NCBI GenBank assembly: GCA_045603225.1
Contig: JAZULT010000103.1
Location: forward strand, 1 to 64,000
Source of the DNA: RGIG9115 sp045603225
GTDB lineage: Bacteria > Bacillota > Clostridia > UBA1381
Length of the DNA: 64,000 nt
Reading direction: 5' to 3'
Position 1 is the stretch's first letter. Each line of letters opens with the position of its first letter. Below the pieces are notes generated by a model. The model did not search any database, had not been told where the DNA came from, and saw only the letters and a list, made by a program, of their open reading frames with translations. Below are positions 52,524-62,276 of the stretch, in pieces. The position numbers were made by a program, and so were the translations under genes.

Positions 52524-55500
52524 TTATTTTAAATTATTAAACCTTGCAATAACCGCCGCAGCTTCTGCCCTTGTAGCACCTTCTGACGGTCTGAAGCTTC
52601 CGTCATCACGACCTTGCATTAATCCAAGAGCATACGCTTTTGAAACTGCATCGAAATCGCTTATTGAGCTTCTGTCGGTAAAGTTTGCCGTTTCTTCCGT
52701 TTGAACAGCTCCCTTTTCGTATTCATAGCCCTTTACGAGCATCTGACACATTTCTTCACGGGTTATGTAATCGGAAGGTCTGAAAGCATCAGCACCAATA
52801 ACACCTGCAACAACAGCCTTTTCCACATCGGCAGCATACCAGTCTGTTGCATTAACATCTTCGGGAAGTGCATTTCCTCCGGAAACATCTATTCCTCTCA
52901 TAAGCAACGATACAAACTCTGCTCTTGTTAAAGCCTTACCGGGTGCAAATCTTGATTCCGATATACCCTTCACTATTCCCTTCCCTGCCATTTCAACAAT
53001 ATCATTTTCTGCCCAATGGCCAAATGTATCAATAAAGCAATTATCTGTCTTTATTCTTACGGTTACGGGGTCGTAGCGTTTCAGGAAGATTTCTTCCGAT
53101 AATTCTTCGCAGTTGTTAATATCGTAAGAGCTTGTAACAACCTTGTCGCCGAAGTATATCTTTACTTTTTCATCAGCTTCATAGCTTACCATATTAAGAA
53201 TGATATCTCCGTTGTATACGCCTACATTATATTCAATATAGTCGGCATCTTCACCGGTTTCGGCATCCTTTACAAATACATTGTAAACACCGGTCTGTAA
53301 AAGGAACTTTCTGATTTCGTCATGAAATTCCGTTTCTGTAATACTTCCGGTTTTACCCTTTGCACCATCATAGTTTATCACATAGGAATTACTGAAAATG
53401 TAATCAAGCTTTTCCCCGTCATTTTCAAATCCCTTTTCGTTTTTCTTCAGAGAATTCTTTCCTATTATCATAACCTTACCGCCGTTTCCGATAAACTGCA
53501 TGATATAGTCAAGAGTCCCGGCAGTAACGTAAACAGACTGCGGAACTATCAGAACCTTGCAATCATTCATTTTATAAAGCTGTGAAGGTGTTACGAACTG
53601 CACCGCCTTACCGCTGTAAAGACAGGCTGAATATGTCTGATAGATTGCATATGCTGTACTTAAATCCTGAATAATACTTGAATCGGAATACAAAATTCCT
53701 ACTTCCTTATCATCATTCTGAAGTGCAGTGATTTCATATGAGTTTCTGTTAAGATTAAGCGTTTCCTTTGATATCGCTGCTATTACATCCGGTCTGAAAA
53801 GAACACTTCCATCAAAATCAGTCGTCACATCATAGTGTCTTTCCCATACCCATATATCAGAAATGGCACGACCGTGGATTGCACCCATATACATATTTTG
53901 TGCAACATAATCAGCGACTTCTTCAGAATAATTTTTACTTCTGTCGGGGATTATATGGTCTTCCGCATTGATTACGGGTGCATCCTTAATGCTTCTCATA
54001 TAATCATACCACATTTCTTCTACAAGGTAACCGTCGCTGACCTGATAAAGTCCGCTGTCATCGTTAATATAGTCATGAGCATCGCATCCGTTAAGCTCGA
54101 GGAAGTCGTAATACTTTTCATATCCCACGCCTCGCTTCATACGGTCTGCAATGTCATCATCGTCAAGATAGTTCATTATCTTTGAATGCAAAGGTACATC
54201 GGGGGCAATCTCGTGAATGATACCTGCCATCCATCTGTGCCAGTCCGAGAACACCTTATCATTGAACATCTTATAATCATATTCCATCACGTTATTTGAA
54301 TACTCAATATTTATTTCTTCAAATGAACCGTAAGAAGTTCCGTATGCACGATTAAGCTCGCCTATATCATTTCCGTATGCCTCTTTCAGGAAATTATGCC
54401 AGTCATCAAGATAGTAATCTCCGCAACGCTCCGGTTTGAACAAAGGCTCATTTGATATACATATATTATTCAACGATCTGTAGTCTTTTATTTCCGGTAC
54501 AACAGCTCTTAAGTATGCCTCTATAATTTCCTTTGCAATATCAGCATGAATATTATATTTAATAAACTCAGCCGAATTACCGGGATGTGCTATGTCATAC
54601 TTTTCTATTATGCTTGTCGGGAAATAATGCGGCGACAACAGCACAGACACAGCTATGTTATTTTTTTCCGCTTCCTTTAAAATTCTCTTAAGCTCAGCAA
54701 GTTTTCCCGAGTTCGGGTTTATCTGATAATCTTTTGTATTGATTATTTCAAATCCGCCGTTTCTCAAAAGATTTACATCGCTTCCTTCCTCGGTAAACGA
54801 GAAATTATCAAGATACCATGCATCGCAATAAGCATCACAGTTGATTCTGATAGTTGTTCCTCTTTTATCTTCGGGAGCTGTATATGTATCGCTGATTTCC
54901 GTCCAGTCACCATTTTGCGGAATTGTTATACGGTCATCCCAGTCATTCGCACCCATCCATGCATTTGTAGTGTTTTTGGTTTTAACATAACCTTTTAAAT
55001 TATACGTCTTACCCGGCTCTACAGGTACATACTGATAGAAGGAAATAAACTGATTATCTTTCAATTCCGAGTTATATGTAATTTTTAAGGATTTTTCGCC
55101 TTCATAAGCATCCTCTTCGGTTATTTCGGAGGTGTATTCAGGACCGTAGCTTTCATAAAACTCCCATCCGTCAAACTCTGAGAAGAGCATAACATCTGTC
55201 GGTCCTATTTCAGTCTGGATTGTGTTTGCACCGATTACATTAAACAGCGGCATATCTTTTACTGCCTGACTGAAGTGTCCGTAACCGATAAAGAATACCG
55301 GTCTTTCCTCAAACTTTCCGTCAAGCTCGGTAAGAGCATAAACGCTGTCTCCGTCAATTCGCATATCACTTGTAATATATCTTGGTGTCTTGATAGGTTC
55401 CTTCTCGCCCTTCAGATATGCATTAAGATTTTCCTTCGCTTCATTATACAACTTATCAAGGGACGCTTCTGTATAATAAGTTCTGTCAAGTGCACCATGG

Positions 55501-57212
55501 TCAAGGTCATTCTGAAGATATGTATCAAATCTTTCCATGATCTTGTAGTTTATGATTTCATACTCGGTTGAAATGCCTTTTTTCTCACACTTATCCAGAA
55601 GCTTGCCGATTTCCGTAATATTCTTCTTGTTCTTTTCTATAACCTTTTTGTGATATTCGGGGCTTGCCGGTGTTTGTTCAATCTCAATGTCAATGCTTGT
55701 CCCGGCAGAAATATCATTACATTTATAACTGAATAAAAGGTTATGTTCCCCGGGGTCCTCAAAGGTTTCCTTATAGGTCTTTCTTATACCTGATTTTGAA
55801 GGTACTTCAACCTCTTCTGTCCTTCCGTCCGGGTACGTGATTGAGAATGTTTTCCCATCGCCGTTGTTAATGATAAATGTATCATAGGCATATTCTGTAT
55901 CTTCCATTCCCTGTCTCGTTCCCTGAGTCCATGCATACCAGTCTTTTGCTTCAGCGAGCATTTCAAGCATCGGGAATGCAACATTTGTTTTCCCCTCGGA
56001 TATTCCCGGGGCAAGCTCTACGCAATATCTTCTTCCGTCACCGTCATTATCGTTTGCCAGAACGTCAAACAGTATTCTCTCCGGGAATTCCTCAAACCAC
56101 ACATTCCACGGGATTGATGCTTCATATATAATCTTGTTCCCGCTTGCTGATGTTTTCAAATTAATGGTTTCGAGCTTTTCGGGAGTAATGCTTCCTGCAA
56201 ATACTTCTCCCTCACCCGTCTGCGGGTTATGTGCAAATCCTATTTCTACGCCATATCCCTCATCAAGTCCTGAAATTGTAAGCTGTACGCTGTCACCTTG
56301 CCAATAGTAGTCCGCACCGCCCGGTGAATGCTTGAATATATCATCTGTCACCTCTACAACAAGATAAAATTTCTCTTTATCATGTGCAAACATACAAACT
56401 GCGGTAGCGTCCTTCTTTTTGTCATCATTTATATACACCTGATACTGAGTGGGCAAAGTTGGTATTCCGAAAGCATTTGCATTCCAGTCATCCATATTGC
56501 CGTCTATTACAATACCATTCTGCTCATAAACCGGCATATACTTAAATCCGCCAAGCACCTTTTCCATTTCCTCAGCGGCAAAGGATTCTGAGGTCAATAA
56601 TTTCTCATAAAGCTCAACAACAGACTCTGTAGCTCCCGTATCACTTATATCAAGTTCTTTGTCAGATTTTTCGGAGGCATCTTCAAATCCGGGATTTTTA
56701 ATCAGGTTTTCACCTGTTTCCTTATCCACGAACTTCATGTCATCAAGCCATATTCCTTCTGTAGTGCCATCAATTATAAGTTCAAGTTCAACAGGTCCTG
56801 TCTCCCTTGCCACATATGTAAATTCATAATTCGTCCAGTTATATGTCGTCCCGAACAATGTCATGTCATAACGTTTTTCCCAGTTTATACTGAACTGCAC
56901 AATGCTTGAACGCAAAGATTTAACTCTTGCCCCGACCGTATAGCTTTTTCCTGCTTTAACTTCTGCATTATATACTCCAAGTACATATACATTCGGTGCA
57001 GTTGGTGTTTTGTTTACAATTTTCATGGAATGATTTCCGCTGTATACATATTCGTCATCCAGAGTAACCGTTGCGTCACAGCCATGCAAATCAAAAGACC
57101 AGTCGCCCATATTGTCCGCTTGTGCCGAAACAGCTGTCAATCCCGACAAAAACACCGACAGAATGGAAACCGACAAAAATACTGTTGTAAATTTCTTTAA
57201 GTATCTATTCAT
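52524..57212 (-). CDS. S-layer-anchored GH42-like glycoside hydrolase with CBM, CBM9-like, inserted CBM and three SLH domains
   Basis: 1562 aa from ATG 57212 (AAAGGAAAGG upstream). Signal peptide about 1-32. CBM4/9-type module (about 35-165, VYSGNHSMKI to WLDDMKF), CBM9-like module (about 230-420, IVIDGNMDDWNA; YYWQGDSVQL), Ig-like segment, shared helical segment (about 520-605), then a TIM barrel from about 640. The barrel is interrupted at about 685-820 by a CBM4/9-type module and resumes at VLLSPHYFP. Likely acid/base E922 (ISNEP) and nucleophile E1084 (INAEDH, alanine where paralogues have serine). A flavodoxin-like domain follows, then three SLH repeats at about 1390-1562 (FGHWAENDIVEMAGKGIV; VNATDWYAADVEKA; YALGLMQGRDDGSFRPSEG). 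Same N-terminal plan as 15760, but with the internal CBM. Surface-located; substrate unknown. Confidence 0.8.
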   Translation of the reverse strand: MNRYLKKFTTVFLSVSILSVFLSGLTAVSAQADNMGDWSFDLHGCDATVTLDDEYVYSGNHSMKIVNKTPTAPNVYVLGVYNAEVKAGKSYTVGARVKSLRSSIVQFSINWEKRYDMTLFGTTYNWTNYEFTYVARETGPVELELIIDGTTEGIWLDDMKFVDKETGENLIKNPGFEDASEKSDKELDISDTGATESVVELYEKLLTSESFAAEEMEKVLGGFKYMPVYEQNGIVIDGNMDDWNANAFGIPTLPTQYQVYINDDKKKDATAVCMFAHDKEKFYLVVEVTDDIFKHSPGGADYYWQGDSVQLTISGLDEGYGVEIGFAHNPQTGEGEVFAGSITPEKLETINLKTSASGNKIIYEASIPWNVWFEEFPERILFDVLANDNDGDGRRYCVELAPGISEGKTNVAFPMLEMLAEAKDWYAWTQGTRQGMEDTEYAYDTFIINNGDGKTFSITYPDGRTEEVEVPSKSGIRKTYKETFEDPGEHNLLFSYKCNDISAGTSIDIEIEQTPASPEYHKKVIEKNKKNITEIGKLLDKCEKKGISTEYEIINYKIMERFDTYLQNDLDHGALDRTYYTEASLDKLYNEAKENLNAYLKGEKEPIKTPRYITSDMRIDGDSVYALTELDGKFEERPVFFIGYGHFSQAVKDMPLFNVIGANTIQTEIGPTDVMLFSEFDGWEFYESYGPEYTSEITEEDAYEGEKSLKITYNSELKDNQFISFYQYVPVEPGKTYNLKGYVKTKNTTNAWMGANDWDDRITIPQNGDWTEISDTYTAPEDKRGTTIRINCDAYCDAWYLDNFSFTEEGSDVNLLRNGGFEIINTKDYQINPNSGKLAELKRILKEAEKNNIAVSVLLSPHYFPTSIIEKYDIAHPGNSAEFIKYNIHADIAKEIIEAYLRAVVPEIKDYRSLNNICISNEPLFKPERCGDYYLDDWHNFLKEAYGNDIGELNRAYGTSYGSFEEINIEYSNNVMEYDYKMFNDKVFSDWHRWMAGIIHEIAPDVPLHSKIMNYLDDDDIADRMKRGVGYEKYYDFLELNGCDAHDYINDDSGLYQVSDGYLVEEMWYDYMRSIKDAPVINAEDHIIPDRSKNYSEEVADYVAQNMYMGAIHGRAISDIWVWERHYDVTTDFDGSVLFRPDVIAAISKETLNLNRNSYEITALQNDDKEVGILYSDSSIIQDLSTAYAIYQTYSACLYSGKAVQFVTPSQLYKMNDCKVLIVPQSVYVTAGTLDYIMQFIGNGGKVMIIGKNSLKKNEKGFENDGEKLDYIFSNSYVINYDGAKGKTGSITETEFHDEIRKFLLQTGVYNVFVKDAETGEDADYIEYNVGVYNGDIILNMVSYEADEKVKIYFGDKVVTSSYDINNCEELSEEIFLKRYDPVTVRIKTDNCFIDTFGHWAENDIVEMAGKGIVKGISESRFAPGKALTRAEFVSLLMRGIDVSGGNALPEDVNATDWYAADVEKAVVAGVIGADAFRPSDYITREEMCQMLVKGYEYEKGAVQTEETANFTDRSSISDFDAVSKAYALGLMQGRDDGSFRPSEGATRAEAAAVIARFNNLK

Positions 57213-57247
57213 AACCTTTCCTTTCATTTTTTACAATACATCCCCAA

Positions 57248-59785
57248 TCAGTCGTTTTGTGCAAATATTCTGTGCGGATTGGGACTGCCTACGATGTTAC
57301 GTGTATTTCTTCCGTCAAGGACAAAATATTCTACAGTATACTTTCCTTCAGGCAAATTGAAACTCGTTTCAATTTTCGTAAATGCTCCGACAGCAGTATC
57401 TTTTTGGATTGATGCGGCAGTTGAACGTACTTTGTCGTACAGAACTCCTTCTTCATCATATATCGCAACAAACTGCTCCACATTCAGCTTATTGCTGACA
57501 GCATGATTGTTCACTACCAATGTTATACTGTAATCCCCCTGACCGGAAAGCTTATCTGTCCGCTGACCGTTCTTCTTCAGAACCACTTCCCTGACAACGT
57601 CACCCACGGGAGAGTCGGGATTTATTTCTTCAAAGCCTCCGTTGGTAATAAGATTTTCCGTTGTTCCTTCCTTTACAAGACTGATGTCATCTATATACCA
57701 GCCCTCTGTTTGTCCGTCTGTGGGGAATGTAATCGCTGTTTCTCCGCCTGTTGCAGTTACTGTCAATTCATACTTTGACCATGCTCCGTCTGTCTCGGTA
57801 ACCGTAAACTGTTCAAGAGCATATCTCATCCACGGGTCTGCCAGAGTAACTGCCTGCAATCCGTTATTTTTAACTCCCGATGACCAGAAACTGATTGTGT
57901 ACTTTCCCGGTTCTAAGCTCGGAACATTCTGTGCAAGACAAATATTTGAAGGCTTTGAGTTGTCAATGTGTCTTAAAACAAAGCTGTTGTTTCCGCTGTG
58001 TGATGCCTCGTCCGTTACGCAAAGGAATACAAGTTCTCCGTCCCTTTCCACAGCACTCCAGTCACTCCAGCCATAGAAAAAGTCATCGTATGCTGTTGTA
58101 TATGTGGGATTCTCAGGCACTTCCGGCACTTCGGGAGTGTCTCCGACAACTTCTTTTTCTTCAAAGCTTCCGTTTTTAATAAGATTGTTTTGTGTACCCT
58201 TCTTTACAAGGCTGATATCATCTATATACCAACCGGTTGTATCTCCGTCAACTGTGAATGTAAGTGCGCTCTCGTCGCCCTGCACAGTCACGTCTATTTC
58301 GTACTTAGACCACATTCCGTCTGTTTCCACGGCTTTACGTCCCATCATGGAGTATCTTCTCCACGGGTCTGCCAATGTCACACCCTGCATATCAATATCG
58401 GTTCTTGTTCCTGCCGCCCAGAAGCTGATTGTGTATGCGCCTGCATCAAGACTCATTTCTGACTGTGCAAGACATATATTTTTCATTTTCTGAGAATTGT
58501 CAACGTGTCTTAAAACAATACTGTTATTTCCGTCATATGCAATCTCATCCGTTACACATGAGAAGGTCATATCTCCGTCTGTTTTTGCCGCGTCCCATCT
58601 GCTCCATCCGTAGAAATAGTCTTCATGGTCTTTTGTGTATACAGGTGCGTCCGGAGCCTCAGGCACTTCGGGAGTGTCTCCGCCCGATTCTTTTGCTTCA
58701 AAGCTTCCGTTGTTAATAACATTTTCCGTTGTTCCCTTTTTAACAAGACTGATGTCATCTATATACCAGCCATCTGTGTCACCGTCAACACAAAATGCTA
58801 TTGTGTTATTTGTTTTCCCGTTGGGAACGGTTACGTCAAACACATACTTTGACCATGCACCGTCTGTTTCCGCAGCCTGACGACCAAGCATGGAGTATTT
58901 TACCCACTCTTCACCGTTAAGAGTCACGCATTGCATATCAATATCGGTTCTTGCTCCCTTTGCCCAGAAGCTGAGTGTGTATGTGCCTGTTAAATTCATG
59001 TTCTCCTGCACTACCGATACAGCCTTGAATTTTTTCGAGCTGTCTGTGTGTCTTATAACAACGCTGTTGCTTCCGTCGTGTGCAGTTTCGTTTGTTACAC
59101 ATGAAAAATATTGTTTTTCATCCTTATCAGCTACATACCATTGTGCCCAGCCTGCAAGATAGTCTTCATAGTCTGTTGTATACGTCGGAATTCCGTTATC
59201 CTCAAAGCCGCCGTTTTTAACACGATTTACCTCAGTTCCGTCTTTCACAAGGCTTATGTCGTCTATATACCAGCCGACTGTATCTCCGTCAGCTACAAAT
59301 GTCAGCGCTGTTTCACTTCCAAACATAGTCACTTCTATCTCATACCTGGACCATATTCCGTCTGTTTCAACAGCCTGACGGCCACGCATTGAATATTTTC
59401 TCCACGGATCTGCAAGAGTTACGCCCTGCATATCAATGTCACTTCTCGTTCCCGTTGCCCAGAAACTGATTGTATAATTACCGGCTTCAAGACTCATTCC
59501 CGACTGTGCAAGACAAATATTTTTCATTTTTTGGGAATTGTCAACGTGTCTTAAAACAATACTGTTATTTCCGCTGTGTGAAATCTCATTTGTCACGCAG
59601 GAAAACGTCAGATTTCCATCGGTTTTTGCGGCGTCCCATCTGCTCCATCCGTTGAAATATCCCTCATATGCATTTGTATATTCGGGTACTCCGTCAAATT
59701 CTGATCCGAGAACCGTCTGCGGCATCAGAGACAATGTCATCATCATTCCCAATATCAGAGCAATTATTTTTTTATTTTTTACCAT
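57248..59785 (-). CDS. Secreted array of four CBM4/9-type modules, no catalytic domain
   Basis: 845 aa from ATG 59785 (GGAG 8 nt upstream; the longer frame begins at a GTG inside the site). Signal peptide about 1-28. Four modules at about 30-195, 198-365, 380-550 and 565-735, each ending WYIDDISLV; Pro/Glu-rich linkers (GDTPEVPE) separate the later ones. Modules 1 and 3 are nearly identical (both contain GWSRWDAAKTDG and QKMKNICLAQS), and module 4 closely matches module 6 of the protein at 47694. The C-terminal Ig-like domain (about 745-845) includes VVLKKNGQRTDKLSGQGDY. No catalytic or anchor motif. Third gene of cluster B, at the same place as the CBM protein of cluster A. Confidence 0.77.
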   Translation of the reverse strand: MVKNKKIIALILGMMMTLSLMPQTVLGSEFDGVPEYTNAYEGYFNGWSRWDAAKTDGNLTFSCVTNEISHSGNNSIVLRHVDNSQKMKNICLAQSGMSLEAGNYTISFWATGTRSDIDMQGVTLADPWRKYSMRGRQAVETDGIWSRYEIEVTMFGSETALTFVADGDTVGWYIDDISLVKDGTEVNRVKNGGFEDNGIPTYTTDYEDYLAGWAQWYVADKDEKQYFSCVTNETAHDGSNSVVIRHTDSSKKFKAVSVVQENMNLTGTYTLSFWAKGARTDIDMQCVTLNGEEWVKYSMLGRQAAETDGAWSKYVFDVTVPNGKTNNTIAFCVDGDTDGWYIDDISLVKKGTTENVINNGSFEAKESGGDTPEVPEAPDAPVYTKDHEDYFYGWSRWDAAKTDGDMTFSCVTDEIAYDGNNSIVLRHVDNSQKMKNICLAQSEMSLDAGAYTISFWAAGTRTDIDMQGVTLADPWRRYSMMGRKAVETDGMWSKYEIDVTVQGDESALTFTVDGDTTGWYIDDISLVKKGTQNNLIKNGSFEEKEVVGDTPEVPEVPENPTYTTAYDDFFYGWSDWSAVERDGELVFLCVTDEASHSGNNSFVLRHIDNSKPSNICLAQNVPSLEPGKYTISFWSSGVKNNGLQAVTLADPWMRYALEQFTVTETDGAWSKYELTVTATGGETAITFPTDGQTEGWYIDDISLVKEGTTENLITNGGFEEINPDSPVGDVVREVVLKKNGQRTDKLSGQGDYSITLVVNNHAVSNKLNVEQFVAIYDEEGVLYDKVRSTAASIQKDTAVGAFTKIETSFNLPEGKYTVEYFVLDGRNTRNIVGSPNPHRIFAQND

Positions 59786-59797
59786 CTTCTTCACTCC

Positions 59798-62257
59798 TTA
59801 TCGTTTGATAATCATTTGCTTTACATTACCCCATGAAATGTTCACGAAAACATTCATTCCCGGAATGATGTTATAAACACCTGAGCTTTCAATATCTCCC
59901 CGTTCATTGTACATCTGCACAGTTACGTTGTTATCTATTCTGAATGAATATTCCTCGCCATTAACATCAACAAGCATTCTGCCTTTAGCCGCATCTATCA
60001 TAATAACCTTACCTGCTATATAAGACTGTGATGTATAATGTGTTCCGCCCTTGCCTGTGAAATTTTCAAGATCAAACACAAGCTCATAGGCATCTGCATA
60101 ACCCTCTGAATTAAAACTCGCTTTAATAATGTTACCCTTTTCTACATCGTTAAAAATTGTATCATTATACCCTGTCAGGGTAATGTTTTCGAAATCACCT
60201 GCATTTCCCTTCAATCCGGCACGAGGCTCTCCGTCCACAACAATATCGGACTTCCCTGTTACTATAAAGAGTGCACTTTTAACCTGCGGTTCATACTGCA
60301 TAACTACAATTCCCGAAAAACCGAATTCATCAATATCATACAATGAAATTTTGTAATCAACATCCGAGTGGAAGAATCCCACAGCATCTCTCACTTCATA
60401 TACGCTCTGTAAATTATAATCCTGCGGAATTGTAACCAGTTTTGCATCGTTCTCAAGGTAATATTTACACTTACCTGCATCAGAGAATGAATTTACTCCC
60501 GATCTCCATGTATACCCGGACACCGGTGTTCTTGTGAAATTATTTTTATCAAAATTTGATGTTTCTGTTGCTGTATCTATATTTCTGATTTTACCTTCAG
60601 AATCAAATTTCAGTTTTACTACCTGTCCTTTTATATTTTTCAGAGCTTCGTATGCACTTGCAGGTGTCTTGTAAACTATTTCGTCAATCTCTGCTTTTCC
60701 GGCTACCGGGGCATCCACCCACACGCCGTCAAAATTCATATAAGATACATATGATACTTCATTATCTTCATTAAAATATGCCTTTCTCATAACAGCATAT
60801 CCATCTTCTGTAACTTTCTTCCAGAAAGCAATATTTCCCAGCGCATCATAAAAGAATGTATATGTAGTGCCAAGGGTAATGCCTCCATCATCATTTACAA
60901 AACGTAAAAATGCGGGAGATACGGAATATTTTTCATCGTCAATGACAATTTCAAGTTCCTTCTCGTTAATACCCTGAAGCATTCCCGATATTGTTTCTCT
61001 GCAGACAAGAATTTCGATTACTTCATTTTCAGCCGATTTGCTCCTTGCTACGCTTAAGACATCGCCTGCTTTGATTTCTGAAAACGCAACATTACCTGTT
61101 CCGTTGCTGATTGTATACTTCACATCTTTTGAGTCCGGCTCCAATGTTACCATCGGAAGATTACCGTCTGATGTGAATTTGTTATAAATAGTCTTGTCAT
61201 ATGCATCCACAGCATTTACAATCACAGTTTCGTAAGAGCTGATAAATATAACATCGTATTTTCCGTCACAATCATTATCTACAAGACGAAGCATACCTGA
61301 TTCGGGATTAAAGTCCGATACAGTATATTTTCCGTAAAACACTCCGTTATATATAACCCTCGGAATTTCTGCAATTTTAGCTTTTTTATATCCCGACTCC
61401 GAAAAATACTCAAGTGTCAGATAATCTGCCGAAATTCCTTCAATGTCATTTGCACTTATCTCAATCTCTTCATTTTTTCCTGTTCTTTCGCCAAGATACA
61501 GAATATCCGGTTCGTAATCGGTTCCGGTTGTTACATACGCTTCAACATTTTTTCCCAGAAGGTTGCTCTCGGGAACATAATTATTCAGTTCATAAAGAGA
61601 GTCATCGATTTTTACAAGACCCTCTCCACAGCCTTCGGATTTATCAGTTGATGTTATACTGTCTGCTGTCAACAATCCGTATACTCTGTGAATTCTGCGG
61701 TACTTTGACAGTATTGTATGTTCGTTCTCTATAACAAGCTTTCTCTGACCATTCTCTATTGTGGCTGTCATAGGTGATACCTCAAGCATATTATAAAACA
61801 TCAGTCTGCATTCATCCACAGAAATTGACGTATCAACCGAAAGATTAATTCCTTTGGTTATTCCGAGAGATGATGCCACGGTTTTATATCCGTTTTTACC
61901 CATTCTGTCGGCGTGTTCTTTATATCCCGATACGGCAACTGCATATTCTACCGCCTCGCTCTTAGTTACGTTTTTTCTTCCGTTATAGGATTCACCATAC
62001 TTCAGTATTCCTATATCTCTTGCAAACTCCTCTAAATCAGGCTTGCTTTCCTTTCCGTACAGAAAGCCTGATAACGCTGTAAGAATATATTCATTTGTTG
62101 CCGGACCGAATGCAGTACCATCATCTATTTCAAGAGCTTTTAAAACCGACGTTTTTCTGTTCAATCCGTCTGTATTCCCTGCCAGAGCATAACTGCATGG
62201 GAGCACAGTCGTAATAAGTGATATCAAACACAAAAACGATATTATATTTTTCTTCAT
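59798..62257 (-). CDS. Secreted ~815-aa protein of unknown function, cluster B copy
   Basis: 819 aa. Signal peptide about 1-26 (ends YALA). Same architecture as the protein at 25243: a degenerate SLH-like N-terminus (about 35-155, VTKSEAVEYAVAVSGY; ASSLGITKGINL), a long beta-rich region, and an EF-hand-like loop at DNDCDGKYD. Shared signatures include RVIYNGVFYGKY (RV/KVIYNGIFLGSY in the other copy), IKAGDVLSVARSK and YNDTIFNDVEKGNIIKASF. It lies 19 nt downstream of an SLH protein gene and 12 nt upstream of a CBM-array gene, matching cluster A. No family recognised. GGAGG precedes the ATG. Confidence 0.7.
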   Translation of the reverse strand: MKKNIISFLCLISLITTVLPCSYALAGNTDGLNRKTSVLKALEIDDGTAFGPATNEYILTALSGFLYGKESKPDLEEFARDIGILKYGESYNGRKNVTKSEAVEYAVAVSGYKEHADRMGKNGYKTVASSLGITKGINLSVDTSISVDECRLMFYNMLEVSPMTATIENGQRKLVIENEHTILSKYRRIHRVYGLLTADSITSTDKSEGCGEGLVKIDDSLYELNNYVPESNLLGKNVEAYVTTGTDYEPDILYLGERTGKNEEIEISANDIEGISADYLTLEYFSESGYKKAKIAEIPRVIYNGVFYGKYTVSDFNPESGMLRLVDNDCDGKYDVIFISSYETVIVNAVDAYDKTIYNKFTSDGNLPMVTLEPDSKDVKYTISNGTGNVAFSEIKAGDVLSVARSKSAENEVIEILVCRETISGMLQGINEKELEIVIDDEKYSVSPAFLRFVNDDGGITLGTTYTFFYDALGNIAFWKKVTEDGYAVMRKAYFNEDNEVSYVSYMNFDGVWVDAPVAGKAEIDEIVYKTPASAYEALKNIKGQVVKLKFDSEGKIRNIDTATETSNFDKNNFTRTPVSGYTWRSGVNSFSDAGKCKYYLENDAKLVTIPQDYNLQSVYEVRDAVGFFHSDVDYKISLYDIDEFGFSGIVVMQYEPQVKSALFIVTGKSDIVVDGEPRAGLKGNAGDFENITLTGYNDTIFNDVEKGNIIKASFNSEGYADAYELVFDLENFTGKGGTHYTSQSYIAGKVIMIDAAKGRMLVDVNGEEYSFRIDNNVTVQMYNERGDIESSGVYNIIPGMNVFVNISWGNVKQMIIKR

Positions 62258-62276
62258 CTCATATTCCTCCGTTAAA

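Noticed and set aside
57642..58880. Several plus-strand frames of 75-144 codons across the CBM array
   Set aside because: They recur with the period of the CBM modules on the opposite strand and are simply their antisense translations.
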